Shown here: in pieces, positions 24,172 through 32,865 of the stretch | How the letters are laid out: the number at the start of each line of letters is the position of its first letter | Numbering within the stretch: position 1 is the stretch's first letter | Source: Mesorhizobium sp. B4-1-4 | GTDB lineage: Bacteria > Pseudomonadota > Alphaproteobacteria > Rhizobiales > Rhizobiaceae | Assembly: GCF_006439395.2 (NCBI RefSeq) | Contig: NZ_CP083950.1 | Span: 2,914,001-2,978,000, forward strand | Reading direction: 5' to 3' | Length of the DNA stretch: 64,000 nucleotides | Position numbers and translations under genes: made by a program | Notes under the pieces: model-generated | Told to the model about the DNA's origin: nothing | The model's input: the letters and a program-made list of their open reading frames with translations, nothing else | Database searches by the model: none

Positions 24172-26202
24172 ATGATGACCGATGCCAGCCTAAACCTTGT
24201 CGAAGCGACGATCGACCAACTTCGAACCGCGCTCGACGACGGCGCCGTCACCAGCGTCGAACTGGTCGCGGCCTATTTGCGCCGCATCGCGCATTTCGAC
24301 CGCCATGGCATCAGCCTCAACGCCGTTCCGGTGCTCAATCCGGCGATGTTCGAGGAGGCCGCCGCTTCGGACTGGCGGCGGCGCGATGGCGCCACGCTCG
24401 GGCCGCTCGACGGCATCCCCTACACCGCCAAGGACAGCTACAAGGTCGAGGGCCTGACGGTGGCCTCCGGCTCGCCGGCCTTCGAGCACCTCGTCGCCAA
24501 TGAAGACGCCTTCACCATCGCCCGGCTCAGGGCCGGCGGCGCGGTGCTGATCGGCCTCACCAACATGCCGCCCATGGCCAATGGCGGCATGCAGCGTGGC
24601 GTCTATGGCCGCGCCGAAAGCCCATACAACGCCGGCTACCTGACCGCCGCCTTCGCCTCGGGCTCGTCCAACGGTTCGGGCACGGCGACGGCTGCCTCAT
24701 TCTGCGCCTTTGGGCTCGGCGAGGAAACCTGGTCGTCGGGCCGCGCGCCGGCCAGCAACAACGCGCTGGTCGCCTACACGCCCTCGCGCGGCGTCATTTC
24801 CGTGCGCGGCAACTGGCCATTGGTGCCGACCATGGATGTCGTGGTGCCGCATACGCGCAGCGTGCCCGACATGCTGGAACTGCTCGACGTCATCGTTGCC
24901 GACGATCCCGTGACGCGGGGCGATTTCTGGCGCGCGCAGCCCTGGGTTGCGTTGCCGAAAAGTTCGGAGACAAGGCCGCAACGCTATACCGACCTGACGC
25001 TCACCGGATCGCTGAAGGGCAAACGGCTCGGCGTGCCCAGGATGTATATTGGCCGCGACAGCGAGGCCGACCGCCCCATCGAAACCCGCGCCTCGGTGCT
25101 GGCGCTGTGGGAGCAGGCGGCGACCGATCTCAAGCAGCTTGGCGCCGAGGTGGTGGAAGTCGATTTTCCCGTCGTCTCCAACTATGAGCGTGACCGCCCC
25201 GGCGCCCGCACCATGGTCGAACGTGGGCTGGTGCCGCAAGACTTCGCCGACCGCGAACTCTGGGACCTCTGCGTCTGGGGTTGGGACGACTTTCTGCGCG
25301 CCAATGCCGACCCTGCTTTGCCCGATCTCGCCTCGGTCGACGGCCCGAAGATTTTTCCCCAGCCGCCGGGCACGCTGCCCGATCGTTATGAGGGCGGCTT
25401 CGACCTGTCGGAATATGTCGAGCGGGCGAAATCCGGCGTCACGCCATTCGAACACATTCCAACCATCGAGGACGGGCTGAAGGGGCTGGAGGCGACGAGG
25501 CGCGTCGATTTCGAGGACTGGCTGGACGCGCAGGGCATCGACGCCGTGGTACTGCCCGCGGCCGCCGATGTCGGGCCGGCCGACGCCGACACCAACGAGG
25601 CATCCGCAGCACTTGCCTGGCGCAACGGCACCTGGGTCGCCAACGGCAATCTGGTCTGGCGCCATTTCGGCATTCCGACCGTCACCGTGCCGATGGGGAC
25701 GATGGCCGACATCGGCATGCCGGTCGGCCTGACCTTCGCCGGCAAGGCCTATGACGACGAAAAGCTGCTGCGCATGGCCGGGGACTACGAACGGTCGACG
25801 CAGCGCCGCACAAGCCCGCCGCGCACGCCGGAACTGGATGATGATGTGTTTGCGCGCCGCCCCGTCCAAACCGGCGGCGGCAAAGCGCCTCCCCTCGCCA
25901 TCGCATTGGCCGCCGAAACGCGCACTTTGGGCGATCAGGACGAAATCGGCGTCACGCTCGACCTGCCCGTTGAAGCAGCCGAGGCGGAGAAAGCCAGCGT
26001 CAAGGTGCATGTCAACGGCGAGGAAATCGCGATGCAACGCAGCGGTGCGCGCTTCAACGGGATTGCGCTCGTCCCGGTCGTCGAGCATCGGCGTTTCCAC
26101 AGCGTCTGGCGCGGCTCGTACGGCTCCATTGTCACGGCAGTGATGCGGCTGGAGGACGGGTGCACCGCCGGCGCCTATGCGGTTACCGGCGGGATTGGGT
26201 GA
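24172..26202 (+). CDS. amidase-signature hydrolase with C-terminal extension
   Basis: 676 aa; amidases of this family are usually about 450-600. The Ser-cisSer-Lys triad can be placed: K87 in YTAKDSY, S165 in the glycine/serine-rich GSSNGSGTAT, and S189 in EETWSSGRAP. The 24-residue spacing between the serines equals that of malonamidase and FAAH. After a normal core ending near residue 555 (VGLTFAGKAYDDEKLLRMAG) there are about 120 extra residues, partly beta-rich (KASVKVHVNGEEIAMQRSGA), that I do not recognise. ATG 24172 or 24175 is the start. The substrate is unknown. Confidence 0.87.
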   Translation: MMTDASLNLVEATIDQLRTALDDGAVTSVELVAAYLRRIAHFDRHGISLNAVPVLNPAMFEEAAASDWRRRDGATLGPLDGIPYTAKDSYKVEGLTVASGSPAFEHLVANEDAFTIARLRAGGAVLIGLTNMPPMANGGMQRGVYGRAESPYNAGYLTAAFASGSSNGSGTATAASFCAFGLGEETWSSGRAPASNNALVAYTPSRGVISVRGNWPLVPTMDVVVPHTRSVPDMLELLDVIVADDPVTRGDFWRAQPWVALPKSSETRPQRYTDLTLTGSLKGKRLGVPRMYIGRDSEADRPIETRASVLALWEQAATDLKQLGAEVVEVDFPVVSNYERDRPGARTMVERGLVPQDFADRELWDLCVWGWDDFLRANADPALPDLASVDGPKIFPQPPGTLPDRYEGGFDLSEYVERAKSGVTPFEHIPTIEDGLKGLEATRRVDFEDWLDAQGIDAVVLPAAADVGPADADTNEASAALAWRNGTWVANGNLVWRHFGIPTVTVPMGTMADIGMPVGLTFAGKAYDDEKLLRMAGDYERSTQRRTSPPRTPELDDDVFARRPVQTGGGKAPPLAIALAAETRTLGDQDEIGVTLDLPVEAAEAEKASVKVHVNGEEIAMQRSGARFNGIALVPVVEHRRFHSVWRGSYGSIVTAVMRLEDGCTAGAYAVTGGIG

Positions 26203-26221
26203 GGACAGCGGCCACCACGCC

Positions 26222-26466
26222 TTCGTCATCCTAGGGCGAAGCAAGGAGCGAAGCGACGCGGCGCAGACCCTGGGATCCATGCCGGGACTGTGACTTAAGA
26301 ATGCATCGGTCCAGAACATCGTTTGCACCGGTCGCCGGTTCAGCCAACTTGCCTTCCACGACACCGACCGAACTTTCTCCACCGTCGTACCGCTCAAAAC
26401 TCACGGCATGGATCCTAGGGTCTCCGCGGCGTCGCTTCGCTCCTTGCTACGCCCTAGGATGACGAA
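26222..26466. repeat. long inverted repeat, 63-base arms
   Basis: The arm at 26222-26284 is repeated in reverse orientation at 26404-26466 with only a few mismatches; about 119 bases lie between. Both arms begin TTCGTCATCCTAGGGCG at the outer edge and end GATCCATGCCG-like at the inner edge. The core GCAAGGAGCGAAGCGACG is shared. No gene lies inside. It looks like two copies of a dispersed intergenic element in opposite orientation, next to a broken gene. Confidence 0.8.
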
Positions 26467-26491
26467 TGAATGCGCCAAATGGCGCTTGTGG

Positions 26492-26801
26492 CTACCCTCG
26501 GGCCGCCCACAGCAAACCGCGCTCCACAATCAACGCCATCTCCGGCACCGCGAACTCATCCGCCGTGTGTCCAAGCGAACTGTAGAAGACCTTCCCCGCG
26601 CCATATCTGCGCTTCCAGACGACCGGCATGACGACGCCATCAATGCCCGGGAAATGTGCGCCGGTGAAGGTGGTCGTCGCCAGCACCTCGTTGGCCGGGT
26701 CGACATGCGTTGCGCTCCAGCATGCCGCGCACGACGATGGCGCTGCGTTGGGGCGTGTGGCCCTCCCAGCCACCCCAGGCAATCAGGGCCTTCTTCCGCA
26801 T
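26492..26801 (-). pseudogene. ThuA-like domain protein, internally deleted and frameshifted
   Basis: Reading leftward from ATG 26801, one frame gives [20 protein letters not shown] and ends its similarity near GMLE, the N terminus of a ThuA-like (trehalose-utilisation) protein. In another frame the DNA then encodes [20 protein letters not shown] and [20 protein letters not shown] to the C terminus LLWAARG, which is the end of the same family. The middle, well over 100 residues of a protein usually 210-260 aa long, is missing and the frame is shifted. No functional product is expected. The inverted repeat just downstream may be linked to the damage. Confidence 0.8.
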
Positions 26802-26854
26802 GCGGCAATAACCTCCTTCGATCCCACCGGATCGACGGTGGCGCGTCGCGGCCG

Positions 26855-27877
26855 TCAGCGCCAGCCGAGCGCCGGCGCGACGTGGGTCAGGATCGCCTCG
26901 ATGACATGGGCGTTGTAGTCGACACCAAGCTGGTTGGGCACGGTGAGCAGCAGCGTGTCGGCCTCGGCGATCGCCTCGTCCTGCGCCAGTTCCTTGATCA
27001 GCACGTCAGGCTCGGCGGCGTAGCTGCGCCCGAAGATCGCCCTGGTGTTTTCCTCGATGAAGCCGATCTGGTCGCGGCTCTCATTGCCGCGCCCGAAATA
27101 GGCGCGGTCGCGATCGCCGACCAGCGCGAAGATGCTGCGGCTGACCGAGACGCGCGGTTCGCGCTGGTGGCCGGCCGCCTTCCACGCCTCGCGATAAACA
27201 CGGATCTGCTCGGCCTGCTGGATGTGGAAGGGCTTGCCGCTCTCGTCGAATTTGAGCGTCGAGCTCTGCAGGTTCATGCCGAGCTTCGCCGCCCACTCCG
27301 AGGTGGCGTTGGTGGCGGCACCCCACCAGATGCGCTCGCGCAGGCCTTCCGAATGCGGCTCGAGCCTGAGCAGGCCGGGCGGATTGGGGAACATCGGCCG
27401 TGGATTGGGCTGAGCGAAGCCCTCGCCGCGCAGCGTATCGAGGAAGACCTCGGCGTGATGCCGCGCCATGTCGGCGTCGCTTTTGCCTTCCTGCGGCGCG
27501 TAGCCGAAATAGCGCCAGCCGTCGATCACCTGTTCGGGCGAACCACGGCTGATGCCAAGCTGCAGCCGCCCGCCGGCGATGATGTCGGCCGCACCCGCAT
27601 CCTCGGCCATATAGAGCGGATTCTCGTAGCGCATGTCGATGACCGCCGTGCCGATCTCGATGCGGCTGGTCTTCGCGCCGACGGCTGCCAGCAGCGGGAA
27701 TGGCGAGGCGAGCTGGCGGGCGAAATGATGCACGCGGAAATACGCCCCGTCCGCGCCGAGCTGCTCGGCGGCGACCGCAAGGTCGATGGATTGCAGCAGC
27801 GCGTCCGAAGCGGAACGCACCTGCGATTGCGACGAGGGCGTCCAGTGCCCGAATGACAGGAAACCGATTTTCTTCAT
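26855..27877 (-). CDS. LLM-class flavin-dependent oxidoreductase (luciferase-like)
   Basis: 340 aa, standard for bacterial luciferase-like monooxygenases. The signatures are MKKIGFLSFGHW, LAVAAEQLGADGAYFRVHHF, PFPLLAAVGAKTSRIEIGTA, and IAGGRLQLGISRGSPEQVID. These enzymes use reduced flavin and oxygen, or F420 in some bacteria; the substrate here is unknown. The ribosome site before ATG 27877 is weak. The gene lies between a broken ThuA gene and a small secreted-protein gene, with no obvious operon partner. Confidence 0.9.
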   Translation of the reverse strand: MKKIGFLSFGHWTPSSQSQVRSASDALLQSIDLAVAAEQLGADGAYFRVHHFARQLASPFPLLAAVGAKTSRIEIGTAVIDMRYENPLYMAEDAGAADIIAGGRLQLGISRGSPEQVIDGWRYFGYAPQEGKSDADMARHHAEVFLDTLRGEGFAQPNPRPMFPNPPGLLRLEPHSEGLRERIWWGAATNATSEWAAKLGMNLQSSTLKFDESGKPFHIQQAEQIRVYREAWKAAGHQREPRVSVSRSIFALVGDRDRAYFGRGNESRDQIGFIEENTRAIFGRSYAAEPDVLIKELAQDEAIAEADTLLLTVPNQLGVDYNAHVIEAILTHVAPALGWR

Positions 27878-27973
27878 GGCCCTGAAGTATAGGCGAGCGG
27901 CACGTGCTTCAATGGCGAAAGCGCGGGGTTACACACCGTCGCCCAACACGGACCGGGGCCCTTCACCAGCCGA

Positions 27974-28252
27974 CTATTTCCCGCAATGATGATCGTTGAT
28001 CTTGTTCAGCGCATTCGCGTCCGGACCTCTCCGATCGTAGGAGCAGGCGCCGGCGGCGGTGGTGAACAACTGCTGGTCGTAGTAGCGCGGGCCACCGAAG
28101 AGGAAGTCGATGAGGTCGTCATCGGCGGGGACGTAACGTACCGGTTCGGGCTGATAGTGGCGATGCCTGGTGCCGGCGAGCGCCGACGAGGACATGGCAC
28201 AAGCCATGGCCACGGCAAGAGCTGAGATCGCAAACCGTTTGGTCGTTATCAT
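27974..28252 (-). CDS. small secreted protein of unknown function
   Basis: 92 aa. A signal peptide runs to about residue 26 (FAISALAVAMACAMSSSALA, cleavage after ALA). The mature part is short and rich in His, Tyr and Asp (GTRHRHYQPEPVRYVPADDD) and has two Cys (GACSYDR and HHCGK) that could pair in the periplasm. GGAGGG upstream supports ATG 28252 over an upstream GTG at 28261. I do not recognise a family. Confidence 0.7.
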   Translation of the reverse strand: MITTKRFAISALAVAMACAMSSSALAGTRHRHYQPEPVRYVPADDDLIDFLFGGPRYYDQQLFTTAAGACSYDRRGPDANALNKINDHHCGK

Positions 28253-28411
28253 CGGCAACACCCTCCTGGCCGTTCCGATTCCATCTTATATCGAAAATCG
28301 CCAGAGCAAGAAAAGTTCCTGGGGGACGACGTCCCCGCTGATTTCCCCGTAGCATGGTTAAGGTGCGCCATGGCTTCTCGGAGCGGTTGATGAACTTGAT
28401 CCCCACTGCCC

Positions 28412-29908
28412 TCAGTCGGTCTGGATCCAGATCGACTTCGTCTCCAGATATTCATGCAGGTGCTCGATGCCGCCCTCGCGGCCATAGCCGGACATCTTCA
28501 TGCCGCCGAATGGCACCGCCGGGTCGATGGCATGATACATGTTGACCCAGACCGAACCGGCCTTGATGCGGCGCGCTAGCTTGTGCGCGGTGCCGAGATG
28601 GGTGGTGAAGATGCCTGCGGCCAGCCCGTAGGGCGTCGCGTTGGCCCGTGCGACGGCCTCGTCCAGCGTGTCGAAGGGCATGGCGGAAATGACCGGCCCG
28701 AAAATTTCCTCGCGCGCGATGGTCATCTTGTCCGACACCGAACCGAAGACGGTCGGCGCGATGAAATTGCCTCCATCATAGAGCGCGCCCGTCAGCCGCG
28801 AGCCGCCGGCGACCAGTTCGGCGCCCTCGTCGCTGCCGGCCTTGATATAGCCCTCCACCTTGCCGGCCTGCCTGGCGTTGATCAGCGGCCCGATTTCGGT
28901 CTCCGCCTCGATGCCATGGCCGATGCGCAGTCTGCCGGCAAACTCGGCAAGCCGGCGCACGAATTCGTCGTGAATTTCGCGCGCCACGAACAGGCGCGAA
29001 CCGGCAATGCAGATCTGGCCCGAATGCACGAATACCGCCATCGCCGCTACCGGAACGGCCTTGTCGATGTCGGCATCGCGGCAGACGATAACAGGCGACT
29101 TGCCGCCAAGCTCCAGCGAAACGCGTTTGAGGTTGGTGACGCCCGCCCGCGCGATGGCCAGCCCGGTCTGCGTCGAACCGGTGAAGACGATCTTGTTGAC
29201 GTCGGGATGTTCGGCGAGCCGCGCGCCGGCCTCCGCACCCGTTCCCGTGACGATGTTGACCACGCCGTCGGGCACGCCGGCTTCCTGCATCAGCCGTGCG
29301 ATCAGCAATGGCGTCAACGACGCGTCCTCCGAAGGCTTCAAGACGATGGTGCAGCCCGTGGCGAGCGCCGGCGCGATCTTCCAGATCGAGGCGGCGGTCG
29401 GCGCATTCCAGGGGATGATCGCGCCGACGACACCCACTGGCTCGCGCCGGGTGAAGGAGACGATCTCGCCGGGAATGGAATTGTCGATCGCTTCGCCGTG
29501 CAGCGCGGTCGCCATGCCGGCGTAGAAGCGCAGCATGCCGATGACGCGACGGCGGTTGGCGAGCGTGCGCGTGATCGGCAGCCCCATGTCGAGCGTGTCG
29601 GAAACGCTGAGCTCTTCCCAATGCGTCTCGAACAGGTCCGCGATCCTGAGAAGCACGCACTGCCGCTCGTAGGGCGAGAATTTTGACCACGGTCCTTCGA
29701 AGGCCGCGCGCGCGGCGGCGACCGCCGCATCGACATCCGCGGCTCCCCCGCGCGGCACCATCGCCAGCACTTCGCCCGTCGCCGGATTGAGCGCCCGCAT
29801 CTCCTGGCCGGATTGCGCCGGAACCCACTTGCCGCCGATGAACATCGGCCGGAATTCGCCGTGGTAAAGCGTGATCGCCTTCGCCCTGGGGTCGAAATTC
29901 AGCGTCAT
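28412..29908 (-). CDS. NAD(P)-dependent aldehyde dehydrogenase
   Basis: 498 aa, standard length. Cofactor-binding and catalytic signatures are VGAIIPWNAPTAASIWKIAP, KPSEDASLTPL, IVFTGSTQTGLAIA, the general-base glutamate in VSLELGGKSP, the catalytic cysteine in HSGQICIAGSRLFV, and EEIFGPVISAMPF. ATG 29908 is preceded by GAGGAGGAAGAG and fits the N terminus of the family; the frame further upstream is discarded. The substrate could be any of several aliphatic or aromatic aldehydes. Confidence 0.93.
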   Translation of the reverse strand: MTLNFDPRAKAITLYHGEFRPMFIGGKWVPAQSGQEMRALNPATGEVLAMVPRGGAADVDAAVAAARAAFEGPWSKFSPYERQCVLLRIADLFETHWEELSVSDTLDMGLPITRTLANRRRVIGMLRFYAGMATALHGEAIDNSIPGEIVSFTRREPVGVVGAIIPWNAPTAASIWKIAPALATGCTIVLKPSEDASLTPLLIARLMQEAGVPDGVVNIVTGTGAEAGARLAEHPDVNKIVFTGSTQTGLAIARAGVTNLKRVSLELGGKSPVIVCRDADIDKAVPVAAMAVFVHSGQICIAGSRLFVAREIHDEFVRRLAEFAGRLRIGHGIEAETEIGPLINARQAGKVEGYIKAGSDEGAELVAGGSRLTGALYDGGNFIAPTVFGSVSDKMTIAREEIFGPVISAMPFDTLDEAVARANATPYGLAAGIFTTHLGTAHKLARRIKAGSVWVNMYHAIDPAVPFGGMKMSGYGREGGIEHLHEYLETKSIWIQTD

Positions 29909-30241
29909 CTCTTCCTCCTCACGAATTCCGTGGCGACTATTACTCCCGGCGCCGGCGCCCTCAAACAAGGAAAGCAAAAGGGCGTCCATTCATTCTTCCA
30001 AGCGCCGTGGCTCGGGAAAGGTAGCCCGAAAACCGCGTACCTTGTCACAGGATTTGTCCAGTTTGGACCAATACAACCGCCGGTCATGACCCGGCCGAGC
30101 ATCAGTCCAAGCCGCATGTTCAAGACCATGTCCGGCGGCCAATGTCCGTGCCCATGCCGATGCCTTAAGGGACACGCCGCGGCGGTTAACCATCCTCCCA
30201 TGTCGAATCGAACTCGAAGCGGTATTGGCCGTTCAAGGGTC
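29909..30241. other. upstream region of aldehyde dehydrogenase, no gene seen
   Basis: This 333-base stretch should hold the promoter of the aldehyde dehydrogenase gene. Frames open here on both strands run antisense to the start of that gene or lack start signals. I see no clear promoter boxes, repeats or terminator. Confidence 0.4.
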
Positions 30242-30517
30242 ATGGAAGACCGCCAACCCAGATTTCGCTGTCGTCCCGCGCCGTCTGGCACCTGGACCGT
30301 CTGGGATCACGTTGCCGACGAACCCGCGACCTTGGGAGGATGCAAGCTTGTAGGCCGCACATGGGAGCGCGCCAGGAGTGCATGTGACCTGCTGAGACGG
30401 ATTTATGACAATCGGCTCGACGCCCGATCGGTCCGGCAGGACGCACCGACCGCTTCAATGGGCCGAGTCGATGATCTCATTCGGTCAATTCGCAAGCGGC
30501 AAGATTTCGATGGTTAG
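30242..30517 (+). CDS. small protein of unknown function (candidate gene)
   Basis: 91 aa from ATG 30242, or 105 aa from ATG 30200. The segment PSGTWTVWDHVADEPATLGG followed by CDLLRRIYDN looks like a compact folded domain: an aromatic strand, then a loop, then a helix. It resembles small orphan proteins I associate with rhizobia, but I cannot name a family. AAGGG lies shortly before 30242. The region before 30200 is antisense to the aldehyde dehydrogenase leader and is not taken as coding. The last 20 residues may be read-through of no importance. Confidence 0.45.
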   Translation: MEDRQPRFRCRPAPSGTWTVWDHVADEPATLGGCKLVGRTWERARSACDLLRRIYDNRLDARSVRQDAPTASMGRVDDLIRSIRKRQDFDG

Positions 30518-30726
30518 GCACGACCATGGCCGACGCAGCGCCCGGCCAGACCGGGCTTTGCCCACTCGGCCTTTACCAGGGCCGGCTGGGGCCGACATTC
30601 TGCTGACGGGCGCGTCGCGTCACCTTGCCGGCGACGATGATTTCGCCTCAACTATGCCGCTGTCGACGTCGATCGCGTTCGGCGCTTCGACCGGCGGCTT
30701 GTATTTCGCCCGGGCAGGAAGCGGTC

Positions 30727-30888
30727 ATGTCGCGAACCCTGATCATCGTTGGTCTCATCATGGTTGCCGTCGGCTTGTTGTGGCCCTGGTTGTCGCGGAT
30801 CGGCCTTGGCAGATTGCCTGCCCCGATCTCCACCGGAATCCTGATCGGCATCGTGCTGTCGATCATTCTGTGGCTGGTCAACCGGTAG
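30727..30888 (+). CDS. DUF2905-like small membrane protein
   Basis: 53 aa with two hydrophobic helices (TLIIVGLIMVAVGLLWPWL and TGILIGIVLSIILWLV) joined by a turn SRIGLGRLPAP. This fits the DUF2905 pattern, but the family is usually near 70 aa. The segment between the helices seems about 15 residues shorter here. AGGAAGC before ATG 30727 supports the start. Function of the family is unknown. Confidence 0.65.
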   Translation: MSRTLIIVGLIMVAVGLLWPWLSRIGLGRLPAPISTGILIGIVLSIILWLVNR

Positions 30889-30920
30889 CTGCAGCCGCCT
30901 CCTTCCGCGGGAGAACAAAT

Positions 30921-31901
30921 TCATCTTCCCACCGGTGGCACTCGACCAAGTTCTCTCCTCTCCTTTCGACGCTCCATGGAACGCGCGTTTCGACGGGCTG
31001 TTCTGAGTTCGGCAAGTGCCGGTTGCCACCAACGCCGCCCGTATTCCGCCGGGCCGGGTTCATGACGAGCGGGCCAGGTCGCAACGAGCTCCGATAGCGT
31101 CGGCGAACGCCAGATACCCCATATATGGTCGAAACCTGCGTGGGCCGCGTGAGAATAGAAGTCCGCTAACCCAGCCGGCTGCTCGGCAAGCTCGCCCGTT
31201 ATGTGGGTAAAGACAACAATTCCGTACCGTTCTGTTGCGACAGGCCGGCCCAGCGGCGGCAGTTCCCCAGGCGGCAAGGGATAGCGACGCCGCTTGCGTT
31301 CCGCGGAGCGCAAACGGGCGGCTTTTTGCTCTTCCGAGTTCCTTTTTGCCTCCCGTCGCCGTCTCCTCTCCTCCGGTTCGTTTCGTCGAGCCGCCTCCTC
31401 GATCTCGTGCCAACGACGCCGTAACTCCTCATAGGAACTGAACGGCACATGCCAAAGCCGCAGGTCGTCGTCCCAGCGTGCCCACGGGATTGCCCGCAAC
31501 TGTTCGACAATAGTCTTCGAATAAGGCGTTCGAATTTGAAGATCTTCGCCGACTTTCAGATACGGGCTCGTAATCGGGTCAAAGGCATAGGCATCTCGAC
31601 CCTTCAGATCGCCATATATATCCGCAAATTCGGCTTCATGCGCGAGCCAGCGGTCGAACCGGCGGGCTCCGGTCTTGCCTGGAATAAACCAGCTCCGGCG
31701 TTCATCATTCCACCTCGCCCGGGGAAAGGCCTGTCGAAACCGCTCGACAGCCATCCGGTCATAAGGAAATGCCGCGAAAGCGCCGGGCGTTTCCCCTCCC
31801 TTATTCACACGTCGTCGCTTGAAATCCTCCATGAGTTGCTTCCACCGCTGTTCACTCGGTATGAAACGCGTAACGACGCTCGACAGTTCATCGTGCTCCA
31901 T
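30921..31901 (-). CDS. uncharacterised protein with internal HARP-like repeat
   Basis: 326 aa from ATG 31901; the frame is open to 32114, so the start is uncertain. Two related segments are visible: FRQAFPRARWNDERRSWFIP and VEQLRAIPWARWDDDLRLWH. Both have the form of a helix, then R-W-(N/D)-(D/E), then W-x-(I/V)-P. That pattern recalls the HARP element of SMARCAL1-type annealing helicases (inference only). A highly charged Arg/Glu helix follows (about residues 175-220), then a C-terminal domain rich in Trp and His (HAAHAGFDHIWGIWRSPTLS). No helicase or nuclease motif is seen. The gene is divergent from phasin. Confidence 0.7.
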   Translation of the reverse strand: MEHDELSSVVTRFIPSEQRWKQLMEDFKRRRVNKGGETPGAFAAFPYDRMAVERFRQAFPRARWNDERRSWFIPGKTGARRFDRWLAHEAEFADIYGDLKGRDAYAFDPITSPYLKVGEDLQIRTPYSKTIVEQLRAIPWARWDDDLRLWHVPFSSYEELRRRWHEIEEAARRNEPEERRRRREAKRNSEEQKAARLRSAERKRRRYPLPPGELPPLGRPVATERYGIVVFTHITGELAEQPAGLADFYSHAAHAGFDHIWGIWRSPTLSELVATWPARHEPGPAEYGRRWWQPALAELRTARRNARSMERRKERRELGRVPPVGR

Positions 31902-32140
31902 GGCAGCCAGCCGGGACGCTTCATTGCGCTGGCCGGGCTTCACCAACCCGGGCGCCCCCAAGGTGACACGCTGAACAGGTAATGCCCGTTCAATCGCCCT
32001 CTCCCGCGCAAACCAGGCCTTGCAGCGGTCGAAAATAATGCGTCGCAACAAAAATGCTGCATCGCACACAAGACTGTCACATATCTGCCTCAATATGCCC
32101 GGGCGGCAAGACAACCATCGTCAACCAAGAGGATAAGAAA

Positions 32141-32596
32141 ATGTCCAAGACCGCCGACAAGACCGCCGAAACCGTCGAAGCTCCGTCATTCGATCCCGGC
32201 AAGGCTACTGATCAGCTCCGCGCGGTCGCCGAAAAGGGCGTCGAGCAATCGAAAGAAGCTCTCGCCAAATTCCAGTCGGGCACTGAAGACGCCCAGAAGG
32301 CGCTCGAGTCGACCGCCGAAACCGCGAAATCGGCCGGCAGCGAGCTGTCGCTGAAGATGATCGCCGCACTGCGTGTCAATGCCGAAGCTGACTTCTCGCA
32401 CCTCGAGACTCTGGTTCGTGCCAAGTCGCTGTCGGAAATATTTGAGTTGCAGACTGCCTTCCTGCGCAAACGCGTCGAAATGGGTGTCGAGCAAGCCAAG
32501 GAATTCCAGGCGCTCACCACCAAGGCGGCAACCGACGTTTCCAGACCGGTCAAAGATGCCTTCGAGAAGGCGCTCAAGGATCTCAAGGTCGCCTGA
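32141..32596 (+). CDS. phasin family protein
   Basis: 151 aa, nearly all amphipathic helix, without Cys or Trp. The phasin core is visible as LSLKMIAALRVNAEADFSHL, then SLSEIFELQTAFLRKRVEMG and VEQAKEFQALTTKAATDVSR. Phasins coat polyhydroxyalkanoate granules and control their number and size. GAGGATAAG precedes ATG 32141. The gene stands alone; the PHA synthase genes are not in the window. Confidence 0.92.
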   Translation: MSKTADKTAETVEAPSFDPGKATDQLRAVAEKGVEQSKEALAKFQSGTEDAQKALESTAETAKSAGSELSLKMIAALRVNAEADFSHLETLVRAKSLSEIFELQTAFLRKRVEMGVEQAKEFQALTTKAATDVSRPVKDAFEKALKDLKVA

Positions 32597-32865
32597 CCAC
32601 CCTGCGGGAGGCGGCCCGCCACCCTTGTCAACGATCCAGATGGCCGCGCCTAGCGCCGCCATCTGGCAAGTTTGCTCGAGGCAACATCTGTGCCGGCACT
32701 GAAGCGACGGGTATGAAGGCATTTGGAATTGCCCTCGGGATCGTGCACCGTGGCGGGCCACGGCAAACGCAGGCATTTCCGGTCTCGAAGGCCTACATGG
32801 AAATCGTCATCCAACGCTTCGACGGCAGTCACGCGCCGGCAGCCGGCGGTGCCATGCAGCCGCTC

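Noticed and set aside
24697..26397. A 566-codon frame on the - strand
   Set aside because: It is antisense to the amidase, whose catalytic residues are all in place on the other strand.
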